Notes: generated by a model from the letters alone, not told the origin. DNA of 64,000 nt from Cyclobacteriaceae bacterium (GCA_019694875.1 JAIBBC010000001.1:434001-498000); one strand, 5' to 3'. Positions 8,788 through 18,252 are shown, counted from the stretch's first letter. Translations and numbers: made by a program.

Positions 8788-10041
8788 TTATCGGGTACGA
8801 TCGTACGGCAGTACAAATTTCGAAAGGTTAGGCGCATACTTTCGGTCGCGTTTAAGTTCGTACGCATAAATCAGATTCCCCAGATTTCTAAAAAAGGGGA
8901 ATCCGAGCGAATCGTAGTCGTACACACCATCATTGTAAATGCCATCGGTGTTTACATTGATGACAGCCGACAGCATGAACTCAACTTTATTATCAAAATC
9001 CACGATGTACGCATTGTCGATCACGTAGCCGTATGCGTCTCCAACCTTATTAAAAATCCGTATGTTTTTTGGAATCGGACTCTTTTCCTGTCCATACATC
9101 AGGAACTTACAGTACGCATCGAAGTAAGCTGTGTCTTTCGCATAAGGCGGCCAGTTTGTTTCGGTAGGCAATTGCGACATGTACTGATAGATAAATCGGT
9201 AATCATCTTGCGTGAGATTGAACTTCCGGTCTGGCTCCGCTTGCTCCGGAAAAAGTAAGTTCTGCAGGAATGCTTGTTGGTCCGTTAAGGAATAAAAGTT
9301 CTTATACGTAAACTCAAACGGACTGTTAACGAGCAACGTGTCGTTTTTATAAAATCCTTTTCCTCTGAAAATCCGCGAAGGCGGTTTGATAGAATCCGCA
9401 TTGAACAGCATGGGCTGTTCATAGACTGTTTTACCGCCATTAACAAAACGAACCGCTTCGGTATGCCGGTTTTGATCGGGTTTTAAAAAACGTTCCAGCC
9501 GGTGTAACAGTCGCACGTTGTATCCATGTTCGTGTAATTTGTCATTGGCATCTTTCTGGCCCAGAAATTCATACAAGCGGTTATAGGCATCGTTGTCACT
9601 CGTAACGAGAATCTTTTTGATGTAATGCGCAACAGATGGCATTCCGGTTTCGGATGTTGTGTCGTTAGCAACAGACAGCTGACCTGAATACACGCTGTCA
9701 TGAAGCATGGTTGTGTATTTATCGAGGCCCGGCAAATTAAGTGCATTGATTTTATCGAGCGCCAATATGCATAACGGAAGCTTGACCGTTGATGCCGGGT
9801 AAAAATATCGCAACGAATCAACATTAAACCGGAATTGCCGGAACGAAGGAACATTGTTCGCATCGCGGTTGATCTGTGTGTAGATAATCTGGATTTCTAA
9901 CGAATCTTTGTTGCCGACAATCGTTCCAAATTTCTCAGGCTGAGTTTTCATCAGGTTCTCCAGAAAGTGCTCGTCTTCGCGGATAGCGGTTGAGCATCCG
10001 GCCAGGATCAAAACAAAAAGAAACAATAGACTTCGGCTCAT
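8788..10041 (-). CDS. Lipoprotein serine hydrolase (class A beta-lactamase-like)
   Basis: 417 residues from the ATG at 10041, which gives a lipoprotein signal (MSRSLLFLFVLILAGC). The longer open frame to 10167 overlaps rlmN and has no signal, so it was not used. The penicillin-binding fold motifs are visible: S84-T85-V86-K87 (SxxK), S148-D149-N150 (SDN) and K332-V333-G334 (KxG). These match the PF13354 type of serine hydrolase, which includes class A beta-lactamases. It is longer than a class A enzyme (about 290), and the glutamate of the omega loop could not be placed, so an envelope hydrolase or transpeptidase-like role is as likely as antibiotic hydrolysis. Diverges from rlmN over 54 bases. 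Confidence 0.78.
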   Translation of the reverse strand: MSRSLLFLFVLILAGCSTAIREDEHFLENLMKTQPEKFGTIVGNKDSLEIQIIYTQINRDANNVPSFRQFRFNVDSLRYFYPASTVKLPLCILALDKINALNLPGLDKYTTMLHDSVYSGQLSVANDTTSETGMPSVAHYIKKILVTSDNDAYNRLYEFLGQKDANDKLHEHGYNVRLLHRLERFLKPDQNRHTEAVRFVNGGKTVYEQPMLFNADSIKPPSRIFRGKGFYKNDTLLVNSPFEFTYKNFYSLTDQQAFLQNLLFPEQAEPDRKFNLTQDDYRFIYQYMSQLPTETNWPPYAKDTAYFDAYCKFLMYGQEKSPIPKNIRIFNKVGDAYGYVIDNAYIVDFDNKVEFMLSAVINVNTDGIYNDGVYDYDSLGFPFFRNLGNLIYAYELKRDRKYAPNLSKFVLPYDRTR

Positions 10042-10083
10042 CCCCGAAGATAAGGTTTTGCCGCTGCTTGGGACGATTTTGCG

Positions 10084-10091
10084 TAACTTTG
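10084..10091 (+). promoter_or_regulatory. -7 box TAACTTTG of rlmN
   Basis: Exact match to the Bacteroidota -7 consensus TAnnTTTG. It ends four bases before the rlmN ATG, so transcription would begin at or next to the start codon (a leaderless or nearly leaderless message). A TTTG at 10057-10060 is 23 bases upstream, wider than the usual 19-21. Confidence 0.5.
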
Positions 10092-10095
10092 TGTT

Positions 10096-11139
10096 ATGAT
10101 CGCTGTGAACAAACGGGACATACGAAAGCTGAAACTGGATGAGCTGAAGGAGTTTTTCACTCAGCACAACGAAAAACCTTTTCGTGCGCAGCAGGTCTAT
10201 GAGTGGCTTTGGAAGAAATCCGCCAAAGATTTCGACCAGATGACCAACCTTTCATTGTCCGTGCGGGAGTTGCTGAAAAGTCACTTTGCGATCAATCACA
10301 TCCAGGTCGATACCATGCAGCGCAGTGCTGATGGCACGATAAAAAATGCAGTAAAGCTTCACGACGGGTTGGTGGTGGAATCGGTTTTGATTCCGACTGA
10401 AGACCGCATCACCGCCTGCGTTTCGTCACAGGTGGGCTGCAGCCTGGATTGCAAGTTTTGTGCAACCGCTCGTCTGAAGCGGATGCGCAACCTGAATCCC
10501 GATGAAATTTACGATCAGGTGGTGGCCATCAAACAACAGGCTGAACTGTTCTTCAACCGCCCGTTAACCAACATCGTGTTTATGGGCATGGGTGAGCCGT
10601 TACTCAACTACGCGAATGTTGTGGCCGCAATCGACAAGATAACCTCAGAAGAAGGTTTAAACATGGCATCGAAGCGTATCACACTTTCAACAGTGGGCAT
10701 TACGAAGATGATTAAAAAGATGGCCGATGACGGAGTGAAGTTTAACCTGGCCGTTTCCCTTCACTCAGCCAAAGACGAGGTGCGTTCTTCCATCATGCCG
10801 ATTAATGAAACCAATTCGCTTGACGAACTGGCTGAAGCACTCAAATATTGGTATAAGAAAACCAAACGCAAGGTTACGTTTGAATACGTGGTGTGGAAAG
10901 GCATCAACGATACCGAAGAGCATGCCCTGGCATTGGCCAAATTCTGCAAACACGTTCCTTCGAAAGTTAACCTGATCGAATACAATCCGATTGATGACGG
11001 AGAGTTTCAACAGGCATCTGAAAAAGCAATTGCCATGTATCAGCGTATTCTTGAGCAGCACGGCACGCAATCATTCGTACGCAGGAGTCGCGGCAAGGAC
11101 ATCGATGCTGCCTGCGGCCAGTTGGCCAATAAATCATAA
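10096..11139 (+). CDS. rlmN: Dual-specificity rRNA/tRNA adenosine C2 methyltransferase RlmN
   Basis: 347 residues, normal for RlmN. The radical-SAM cysteines are C115, C119 and C122 (GCSLDCKFCATA), and the methyl-carrying cysteine is C340 in AACGQL near the C-terminus. GMGEPLLN and SLHSAKDEVRS motifs follow the family order. It methylates C2 of A2503 in 23S rRNA and A37 in several tRNAs using two S-adenosylmethionine molecules. It is a single gene with a -7 box directly at its start, followed 23 bases later by an unrelated secreted protein. Confidence 0.96.
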   Translation: MIAVNKRDIRKLKLDELKEFFTQHNEKPFRAQQVYEWLWKKSAKDFDQMTNLSLSVRELLKSHFAINHIQVDTMQRSADGTIKNAVKLHDGLVVESVLIPTEDRITACVSSQVGCSLDCKFCATARLKRMRNLNPDEIYDQVVAIKQQAELFFNRPLTNIVFMGMGEPLLNYANVVAAIDKITSEEGLNMASKRITLSTVGITKMIKKMADDGVKFNLAVSLHSAKDEVRSSIMPINETNSLDELAEALKYWYKKTKRKVTFEYVVWKGINDTEEHALALAKFCKHVPSKVNLIEYNPIDDGEFQQASEKAIAMYQRILEQHGTQSFVRRSRGKDIDAACGQLANKS

Positions 11140-11162
11140 TTTTTTACAACCCGATAAAACTA

Positions 11163-11873
11163 ATGGGCCGCTTTTCATGTCTTGTGAACGTGAGGTCTGG
11201 CTTCCTGAAAATTATTGCGTTCTTATTTCTGACAGCCGGGGTTGCTGGCACAGCCTTCTGCCAGCGGACTACCCGTGTCATTGTAGTGGATTCTGTTTCG
11301 TTTGAACCCTTGCCCGCTGTATTTGTGCTGGTGAAAAATTCGAAGAAATCATTCCTGGCCGATCCTTCCGGCATTTTTACCGTACAAACAAAACCCTCTG
11401 ATACCCTGCTGTTGTCGCACGTTGGCTACTACCCGGTTGTTATTCCGTTGTTCTTTGAAGAAGATGCAATTATGGTGAGGATGAGGCCGAAAGTTACCAT
11501 GCTGGAAGAAGCCGTGATTACGGCACGAAAATTATATCCTAACGAGTTAAATCCCCGAACCAGCAAGTTACCTGAAACCAAAACGGTATGGGGTACTTTG
11601 AATCAACCGTGGGAATACTTCAATAAGCGTGAAAAAGAAAAACGAAAGCTCGTTAAACTGATGCAGGAAAACGACCGCATTAAAACATTTATGGAAGTAG
11701 TCACCGATCCGTCCATAAAAGAAGAGCTGATGGAAGATTACGAAATCGGGGAAACAGAATATTACGACATCCTGGTGCGTTTTAACCGGCAGAAGTTACC
11801 GGTTATTTATTCTAACGACTCGGAGAAAATCATTGATGCACTGCACAATTTCTTCGAAAAGGAAACGCAGTAA
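11163..11873 (+). CDS. Secreted protein with carboxypeptidase-regulatory-like domain
   Basis: 236 residues. A signal sequence (FLKIIAFLFLTAGVAGTAFCQ) is followed by a beta-sandwich of the CarboxypepD_reg-like type: VIVVDSVSFEPLPAVFVLVKN, then DPSGIFTVQTKPSDTLLLSHVGYYPVVIPL and LEEAVITARKLYP. This is the same module that starts many SusC/TonB-dependent receptors, but no plug or barrel follows; the rest is a charged, probably helical C-terminus (about 120-236). It is probably periplasmic or on the outer membrane. The molecular function is not known. It converges with the rhomboid gene, leaving two bases between the stops. Confidence 0.75.
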   Translation: MGRFSCLVNVRSGFLKIIAFLFLTAGVAGTAFCQRTTRVIVVDSVSFEPLPAVFVLVKNSKKSFLADPSGIFTVQTKPSDTLLLSHVGYYPVVIPLFFEEDAIMVRMRPKVTMLEEAVITARKLYPNELNPRTSKLPETKTVWGTLNQPWEYFNKREKEKRKLVKLMQENDRIKTFMEVVTDPSIKEELMEDYEIGETEYYDILVRFNRQKLPVIYSNDSEKIIDALHNFFEKETQ

Positions 11874-11875
11874 GA

Positions 11876-12778
11876 TTACTTCTTGCTGGCATTGAACAGC
11901 TTCTCTTTTTCCTCTTTGCTGAGGCTCTCATACCCGCGATCAGAAATTTTATCGAGGATTGCATCGATCTCGGCCTGAGAAGCTTTGCCGGATGGAGATG
12001 ATTTCGTTCCTGCCCGTTTCTCTTCCTTGCGGTAGGTAACTTTTACTGCAGGCTTGCTCTTGAACAGATCTTTGAACCAATCGAGCGTTACGGTAATCCA
12101 TCCACCCCAGTTGACACCGGATTGGAGCTGCTTGATGTAGATAAAACCAATCAATGCACCGCCCAGGTGAGCAACTTCTCCACCTGCGTTATCTCCTACT
12201 GAACTTATGAAAGAGACTACAATGTAAAAGGCGGCTATATATTTTATACGTACCGGCCCTAGAAACAGCAGAAAAAAGGTGTAGTCAGGTAGAAGTGTTG
12301 CGGTTGCCACTACAACTGCAAAGACAGCAGCGGAAGCACCAACAAGATCACTTGGCCGAGACATGAAATATGGAACCGTATTGTAGAGCAGAAGGTATAG
12401 CAGTCCTCCGCTTAATCCGCCCAGCACATAAAGAGCGACAAGCTTGTCGCTTCCTAAATATTCCACAAACAACTTTGCAAACCAGTAGAACACCAACATA
12501 TTCATAAGAATGTGCCATACACCAATAACCTGATACTCATAGTTATAGATGTGTGCAAACGCATATGTAAGTATTGTCCAAGGCTTGCTTAAGAATTGAG
12601 ATATTTGAGACGGTAAGACAAATTGATCATAAACAACTTGAAAAATTGCCTGTTGTTGTGAAATCTTAGCTACCACAAAAAGCAATCCCAAAGCGACAAA
12701 AATCACCACGTTAATGATGATCAACTGCGCGTGTGCGTTGTTGTGTCGTTGAAATGCGCTTTTAAAATCGTTGAACAT
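11876..12778 (-). CDS. Rhomboid family intramembrane serine protease
   Basis: 300 residues with six or seven hydrophobic segments and a charged cytosolic tail of about 70 residues. The catalytic dyad is visible: S149 in VGASAAV and H204 in EVAHLGGAL. The upstream HILMNMLVFYW is the family's HxxxN oxyanion stretch. It is the last gene of mutL-rhomboid-rhomboid, eight bases after the previous rhomboid. Rhomboids cut single-pass membrane proteins in the inner membrane; the target here is unknown. Confidence 0.9.
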   Translation of the reverse strand: MFNDFKSAFQRHNNAHAQLIIINVVIFVALGLLFVVAKISQQQAIFQVVYDQFVLPSQISQFLSKPWTILTYAFAHIYNYEYQVIGVWHILMNMLVFYWFAKLFVEYLGSDKLVALYVLGGLSGGLLYLLLYNTVPYFMSRPSDLVGASAAVFAVVVATATLLPDYTFFLLFLGPVRIKYIAAFYIVVSFISSVGDNAGGEVAHLGGALIGFIYIKQLQSGVNWGGWITVTLDWFKDLFKSKPAVKVTYRKEEKRAGTKSSPSGKASQAEIDAILDKISDRGYESLSKEEKEKLFNASKK

Positions 12779-12786
12779 AAGCGGTG

Positions 12787-13389
12787 TTAATACCTCCCCT
12801 GACTTCGCCAGTAAATTAACAGAATCAGCGCTACTACAATTCCCCCCAAATGGGCCAAATGGGCAACCCCATCTTCGGTTGCGCGGAACGGGCCCACACT
12901 ATTGATAATGGCCATGGTGCCTAAAAACAGCACAACGTACTTGGCTTTCACATTAAAAACAAAAAATAGCCGCACATTCATTTCTGCGAAAATTATCCCG
13001 AAAGCCGTCAGCACTCCATAAACAGCACCCGATGCACCAAACATGATTGAAACCTGCTGTCCGTGCGTAACAAACAACTCCATGATCATATAGAATATCC
13101 CGGCACCCAGCCCCGCTGCCATATAAAAGAACAGGAATTTCTTCTGGCCCCAGAATTCTTCAAGCGCAGGCCCGGCAAAAAACAAAAACAACATGTTCCA
13201 GAAAATATGTCCGAAACCTCCGTGCGCGAACATGTAGGTAAAGAGCTGGTACGGTTTAAAATACGGAGAGCGGAAATCGAAAAGACCGATATACCCGGTA
13301 AGGTCGGGAATAACCTGCTGACCGATGAATACGATTACGTTAATCAATATCAGATTCTTAACAACAGGAGTAAGACGGAGCATCAGCAT
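12787..13389 (-). CDS. Rhomboid family intramembrane serine protease (short form)
   Basis: 200 residues, the minimal rhomboid core. The dyad is S120 in FGASGAVYG and H180 in AHLGGIV (H177 also lies in the preceding AHL). GHIFWNMLFLFF carries the HxxxN motif. The start is seven bases after the mutL stop, so it is very likely co-transcribed with mutL. A second Met codon two residues in (MLMLR) is an equally possible start. It differs from the downstream rhomboid in length and lacks the charged tail, so the two are diverged paralogues, not a recent copy. Confidence 0.9.
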   Translation of the reverse strand: MLMLRLTPVVKNLILINVIVFIGQQVIPDLTGYIGLFDFRSPYFKPYQLFTYMFAHGGFGHIFWNMLFLFFAGPALEEFWGQKKFLFFYMAAGLGAGIFYMIMELFVTHGQQVSIMFGASGAVYGVLTAFGIIFAEMNVRLFFVFNVKAKYVVLFLGTMAIINSVGPFRATEDGVAHLAHLGGIVVALILLIYWRSQGRY

Positions 13390-13396
13390 GTTTCAG

Positions 13397-15223
13397 CTAT
13401 AGACGGTTAAAGTAACTTTCAAGTTTACCCACTTCAAAAATATAAAATGTGGGTTTGCCCTCGGGCGAATAATTGGGTGTTTTGCACAAAAAAAGGCTAT
13501 TCAGTAACTCTTGCATTTCTTCACGCTCAAGCTTCTGCCCGTTTTTGATCGATGCCCGTTTCGCCAGCGCACGCGTAAGATTTTCCTGCAGCGGTAGCGA
13601 CAACTCCGATTGGTTATGCTTAAACTGATCGATCAGGCCTTCGAAAAGATCCTTCTCCGTTACGTGCTTGAGGTTGGCCGGCACACCGTTGATGAGCAAT
13701 GTGTTTTTTCCGAAAACCTCAAACCGGAAACCGAGCCCTTTAATCTCCTGCTCCATTTCCATGATCAAAGCAAAATCGGCTGCAGGAAAAGTGATCGTTT
13801 TGGGAAACAAGCTTTGCTGGGTAGCAGCTGAACGGTATTTCAAGTCTTCAGCAAACTTTTCAAACAACACCCGCTCGTGCGCGCTTTGCTGATCCACAAT
13901 CATCAAACCATTTTTGATTTGCCGGAGAATGTACCGGTTGTGAAGCTGCGCGATAATTTTCTCTTCCGTTTCCGGATTGGGATTGGAACCGGAAAGATCA
14001 GACTCAATCTTTATGCTCTGTTGTGAAACAGGTTGTGAGAATTTTGTTCCGAGTTCGGTTTCAAAAAGCTTCTCCCAATTTTGCTGGTTCGACTTATTGA
14101 GTGACGACTGGAAGCGTTCTTCGAAGTAAACCTGTTTGGCCGACTCAGTTGACGTGTTGCCAAGCTTGGTGATCAGGTTGATGTCTTCATGAAAGTCAAT
14201 CGATGGCGCAAGGTTATGCGCTCCCAATGCCTGGCGCACGGCAGCACGCACAACCGCGTACACGGCACGCTCATCATCAAACTTGATTTCCGTTTTTGTC
14301 GGATGAACATTTACATCGATGTGCTTCGGATCTATCTCGATAAACAAAACATAAAATGGAAAGCTGTTCTCCGGCAACAGTCCTTCAAAGGCCGTCATCA
14401 CCGCATGATTGAGATAGTTGCTGCGGATGAAGCGCTTATTCACAAATAAAAATTGTTCACCCCGTGTCTTCCGGGCAAACTCAGGTTTCCCGACAACGCC
14501 TGAAACCTTCACGTAGTCGGTTTCCTCCTGGCACGGAGCAAGTTGTTCCTGATATGTTTTACCGAACAGATTAACAATACGCTGACCCAACGCTCCCGTA
14601 AACGATGTACTCTTCGCAGCTGGCAAATCGTACACTACTTCATCGCCCTGCGTGAAGGAGAATGAAATTTCTGTATTCGCCAGTGCAAGCCGGTGAAACT
14701 CATCGATAATATGACGTAATTCAACCGGGTTCGACTTCAAAAAATTTCTCCGGGCGGGAATATTGTAGAACAGATTCTTTACACAAATGTTTGTTCCCTT
14801 TTCGCACGCAACCGGTTCCTGCTTCTTCACGTCCGATCCCTCCACCACCAGCAATGTCCCCAGTTCCTGGTCAGCCTTTCGGGTTTTCATTTCCAGTTGT
14901 GCAACAGCTGCAATGGAAGCCAGCGCTTCTCCGCGAAAACCCATCGTGCGGATGGTGAACAAGTCTTCTGCCTTTCTGATCTTGGAAGTTGCGTGACGTT
15001 CAAGACTCATGCGGGCATCCGTTTCACTCATGCCCGAACCGTTATCGATAACCTGGATCAGACTTTTGCCCGCATCCTTCACAATCAGCCTGATGCTATT
15101 CGCGTTAGCATCGATAGCGTTTTCCATCAGCTCTTTAACTGCCGAAGCCGGTCGTTGAACAACTTCGCCCGCAGCAATCTGGTTGGCAATGGAATCCGGT
15201 AAAAGCTGGATTATATCGGGCAT
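13397..15223 (-). CDS. mutL: DNA mismatch repair protein MutL
   Basis: 608 residues from the ATG at 15223 (MPDIIQLLPDSIANQIAAGE); the longer frame to 15280 adds 19 residues that no MutL has. The GHKL ATPase motifs are complete: ENAIDA, DNGSGM and TMGFRGEAL. MutL links MutS mismatch recognition to strand removal. The C-terminal metal motif reads DQQSAHE from D444, where endonuclease-type MutL usually has DQHAxxE, and the late cysteine motif is CKTPNYSPEGKP. So the nicking activity cannot be assumed. First gene of an operon with two rhomboid genes; it diverges from the GH3 fusion gene over 80 bases. Confidence 0.96.
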   Translation of the reverse strand: MPDIIQLLPDSIANQIAAGEVVQRPASAVKELMENAIDANANSIRLIVKDAGKSLIQVIDNGSGMSETDARMSLERHATSKIRKAEDLFTIRTMGFRGEALASIAAVAQLEMKTRKADQELGTLLVVEGSDVKKQEPVACEKGTNICVKNLFYNIPARRNFLKSNPVELRHIIDEFHRLALANTEISFSFTQGDEVVYDLPAAKSTSFTGALGQRIVNLFGKTYQEQLAPCQEETDYVKVSGVVGKPEFARKTRGEQFLFVNKRFIRSNYLNHAVMTAFEGLLPENSFPFYVLFIEIDPKHIDVNVHPTKTEIKFDDERAVYAVVRAAVRQALGAHNLAPSIDFHEDINLITKLGNTSTESAKQVYFEERFQSSLNKSNQQNWEKLFETELGTKFSQPVSQQSIKIESDLSGSNPNPETEEKIIAQLHNRYILRQIKNGLMIVDQQSAHERVLFEKFAEDLKYRSAATQQSLFPKTITFPAADFALIMEMEQEIKGLGFRFEVFGKNTLLINGVPANLKHVTEKDLFEGLIDQFKHNQSELSLPLQENLTRALAKRASIKNGQKLEREEMQELLNSLFLCKTPNYSPEGKPTFYIFEVGKLESYFNRL

Positions 15224-15303
15224 GAAAAACGAAGGGATTTTTCTAATTTCAAGGCTTACAAAAATGCCTCTATTCAGCATGAATTACAAAGGCAAACGGA
15301 AGG

Positions 15304-18252
15304 ATGCATAAAAAAGTTTGGGTTGTTTTTATTGTGTGGTTGGCGGTTTTACCGGTTTATGCACAGTCGGCAAAAAGTGCCTGGGTCGACAGCGTGTTCA
15401 GCACATTAAACCTTCCGGCAAAGCTCGGACAGGTGCTTATGATTCCACTGGATGGCAGTGGCGATCAAAACGATATTGAAAAAACCATTAACACCATCCG
15501 CAAAAATAAAATCGGTGGCGTTGTGGTTTCGGGAGGCGGCCCGGTTGGGCTCGCACATACGATCAACTTATTGCAGTCTGAAAATGAAGTCCCCGTTCTC
15601 GTTGGCATGAATGCCGAACAGGGGCCTGGCGCTGTAATCGACAGTGTTTTGAAATTTCCGGATCCGATAATGTTAGGCGCTGTGCGTGACGACAGTTTGA
15701 GTTGGTTTTTGGGTGAACAAGTCGGGCGGCAATTAAACCTGCTGGGTGTTCATGTAAACTTCGCGCCAACAGCCGACTTAAGCACCTCGTTTGCAAACCC
15801 GGAACTCTTTGTCAGCTCATACGGTGAAAATAAAAATCGTGTCACCAAAAAAATTGTAACCTATCAGGCAGGCCTCCGGCAGCAGGGCGTTATCTGCATT
15901 GCGAAATATTATCCGGATAACGGAATTCGCGTAACAGACTTTCATAAAGGCAAACCGGTCGTGCAAAGCAGCACCGACCCCTCACGATTGTACCCGTTGC
16001 AAATCATGATCGATAATCATCTTGCCGGGGTGGTGACGGCTTACGAGCACGAAGTAATCTTTCCAACCAAGAAGAGACGCTTTGCCGATCGGAAGAAGAT
16101 TTTATCTGATGCGTTGCCAACGCTGTACTCCGGAACATATTTACGACAGCAGGTTAACCTGAAAGGGCTGGTATTCAGTTTTATTCCGGATATCCGCGAG
16201 CTCAATAAAAAATACAAAGCCGGAGATGCTGAAGTATTTGCTTTCCAGGCCGGGAATGATGTTTTGCTGTTTCCACAGAATATTAATGCAACCATCCGGA
16301 AGATGCGCAGGGCTATTCGCAAAAATAAGGCGCTCGAAAAGCAGCTTGATGAGAGCGTGAAGAAAATACTCGCATTGAAATACGATGCCGGACTGAACAA
16401 GAAGACCAACCTTGAAACAAACGGGCTCACTGCGCGGCTTAACGACATCAACACAACCATTTTACGAAATACGTTGATCGAAAAGTCAATCACGGTTGTG
16501 CGCGATCAGCAGCGGCTGATGCCGGTGAAAGAACTTGACCGTTCGTTTGCTTCACTTGTAATCGGAGGTGCAAATCAAAACGCCTTCACCACATACCTCT
16601 CGGAATATGCCCCGGTATCAAAGTATGGAATGAAGACTGACACCAGCGGATTATTTCTTACCCTAAAAAAACATGACGTAATCATTGCTGCCGTTTATCC
16701 CGATGGCGATTCGCTTGCAACGCTTTATACGAACATTCTGGAACGCCTTAGTTCCACCAAAAAAGTTATTGCCGTCATGTTCGATTCGCCCGCAAGGCTT
16801 AGTCAGCTTGAAAAACTTCCTGTGATTGTTCAGGCTTACGCACCGGACGAAGATGTTCAGAAAATTGTTGCGCAAATGATTTTTGGCGCGCGTGCGGCCA
16901 GTGGCATTCTGCCAGTATCGGTAACTGACTCTTTAAAAGAAGGATCGGGAATACGAACCAATTCCCTCGCACGGCTAGGCTACGACATGCCCGAAATGGC
17001 CGGCATGAATCGAGACGTATTGAACAAAGTCACACAAATCGCCAGCAGCGCAATTGCACAAAAAGCTATTCCGGGTTGTCAGGTGATTATCGCGCGAAAA
17101 GGAAAAATTGTGTACGATGGAAATTTTGGCTGGCAAACATACGATCAGAAAAATCCGATCACCGAAAATTCGATCTACGACCTCGCATCCGTAACCAAAG
17201 TAACGGCTACGCTTCAGGTTTCGATGTTCCTGTATGAAAAGGGCTTGCTCGACATCTATAAAAAAGCGTCATACTATTTGCCCGAACTCGACAGCACAAA
17301 CAAGAAAGATCTCATCGTAAAAGACATTCTTACGCACCAGGCCGGGCTGATTCCTTTTATTCCATTCTGGGTTCAAACGGTGAAAGATTCCGTGCTCATG
17401 CCCGAGTACTACAGTCACGAAAGAAGTGAAGCGTATCCGTTACAAATAGCGCCCAACATTTTCGGAATTAAAAGCCTGCCCGACAGTTTGTGGAAATGGA
17501 GCATTAACTCACGGCTTCGCGAAAAGCCCGCGCGCACTCCATACAACTATATCTACAGCGATATCGGTTTGTATATCATGCATCGTATCAACGAAAAACT
17601 GATCAATCAGCCGCAGCAGGATTTTCTTCGTCAAAATCTTTACGATCCGCTTGGCGCGGAAACGATGGGCTATCTTCCGCTTGAGCGTTTCGATGCATCC
17701 CGAATTGTTCCTACCGAAAATGATAAACTTTTCAGAAGGGAATTGCTGGTCGGCACGGTTCATGACGAAGGCGCGGCCATGCTGGGCGGTTTGGCCGGAC
17801 ATGCGGGAAATTTCAGCAACGCAAACGACTTGCTCAAACTCGGTCAGATGCTTTTACAAAAAGGGTATTACGGAGGTTATCAATATTATAAACCCGAAAC
17901 GGTCGACTATTTCACTGCGAAACAATTTGACACGAGCCGCAGGGGTTTGGGTTGGGATAAGCCTGTGCAAAGCGATTGGGCAAGCCCAACATCAATCCTC
18001 GCATCACCCCGAACATTCGGTCACACGGGCTTCACCGGCACTTGCATCTGGATCGACCCGGAGTTCGATTTAGTGTTTGTTTTCCTTTCAAACCGGGTTT
18101 ATCCCACCCGTAACAACAATAAACTTTCTTCCCTGAATATACGTTCTCGCATTCAGGATGTGATTTATCAGTCGATTTTCGAGTACGGAAAGTATGGCGA
18201 CAACCAGTTCAGCTCGAAACTTATACCTTACATCCGGAATACCAGCAATTAA
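15304..18252 (+). CDS. GH3-like / serine beta-lactamase-like fusion protein, GH3 half degenerate
   Basis: 982 residues with signal peptide (VVFIVWLAVLPVYAQ). Residues 30-360 align with the NagZ-type beta-N-acetylhexosaminidase fold of family GH3. Residues about 400-550 look like the GH3 C-terminal domain. Residues 580-960 form an AmpC/esterase-type serine hydrolase with S629-V-T-K632, Y751-S-D753 and H907-T-G909. The GH3 half departs from the family at each core motif: GMNAEQG (N103) for GIDAEGG, KYYPDNG (201-207) for KHFPGHG, and GLVFSFI (F293) where the nucleophile Asp of GLVFSD should be; only the D212-x-H214 pair remains. The fusion itself is known in Bacteroidota. The serine-hydrolase half should be active in the periplasm or outside, probably on peptidoglycan-derived or ester substrates. 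Twelve bases separate it from bshA. Confidence 0.87.
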   Translation: MHKKVWVVFIVWLAVLPVYAQSAKSAWVDSVFSTLNLPAKLGQVLMIPLDGSGDQNDIEKTINTIRKNKIGGVVVSGGGPVGLAHTINLLQSENEVPVLVGMNAEQGPGAVIDSVLKFPDPIMLGAVRDDSLSWFLGEQVGRQLNLLGVHVNFAPTADLSTSFANPELFVSSYGENKNRVTKKIVTYQAGLRQQGVICIAKYYPDNGIRVTDFHKGKPVVQSSTDPSRLYPLQIMIDNHLAGVVTAYEHEVIFPTKKRRFADRKKILSDALPTLYSGTYLRQQVNLKGLVFSFIPDIRELNKKYKAGDAEVFAFQAGNDVLLFPQNINATIRKMRRAIRKNKALEKQLDESVKKILALKYDAGLNKKTNLETNGLTARLNDINTTILRNTLIEKSITVVRDQQRLMPVKELDRSFASLVIGGANQNAFTTYLSEYAPVSKYGMKTDTSGLFLTLKKHDVIIAAVYPDGDSLATLYTNILERLSSTKKVIAVMFDSPARLSQLEKLPVIVQAYAPDEDVQKIVAQMIFGARAASGILPVSVTDSLKEGSGIRTNSLARLGYDMPEMAGMNRDVLNKVTQIASSAIAQKAIPGCQVIIARKGKIVYDGNFGWQTYDQKNPITENSIYDLASVTKVTATLQVSMFLYEKGLLDIYKKASYYLPELDSTNKKDLIVKDILTHQAGLIPFIPFWVQTVKDSVLMPEYYSHERSEAYPLQIAPNIFGIKSLPDSLWKWSINSRLREKPARTPYNYIYSDIGLYIMHRINEKLINQPQQDFLRQNLYDPLGAETMGYLPLERFDASRIVPTENDKLFRRELLVGTVHDEGAAMLGGLAGHAGNFSNANDLLKLGQMLLQKGYYGGYQYYKPETVDYFTAKQFDTSRRGLGWDKPVQSDWASPTSILASPRTFGHTGFTGTCIWIDPEFDLVFVFLSNRVYPTRNNNKLSSLNIRSRIQDVIYQSIFEYGKYGDNQFSSKLIPYIRNTSN

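Noticed and set aside
8788-10041. Call as an acquired antibiotic-resistance beta-lactamase
   Set aside because: The SxxK, SDN and KxG motifs are present, but the protein is much longer than class A enzymes, the omega-loop Glu was not found, and the surroundings are ordinary chromosomal genes.
10042-10167. N-terminal extension of the serine-hydrolase lipoprotein frame
   Set aside because: It overlaps the start of rlmN on the other strand, carries no signal, and would bury the lipobox.
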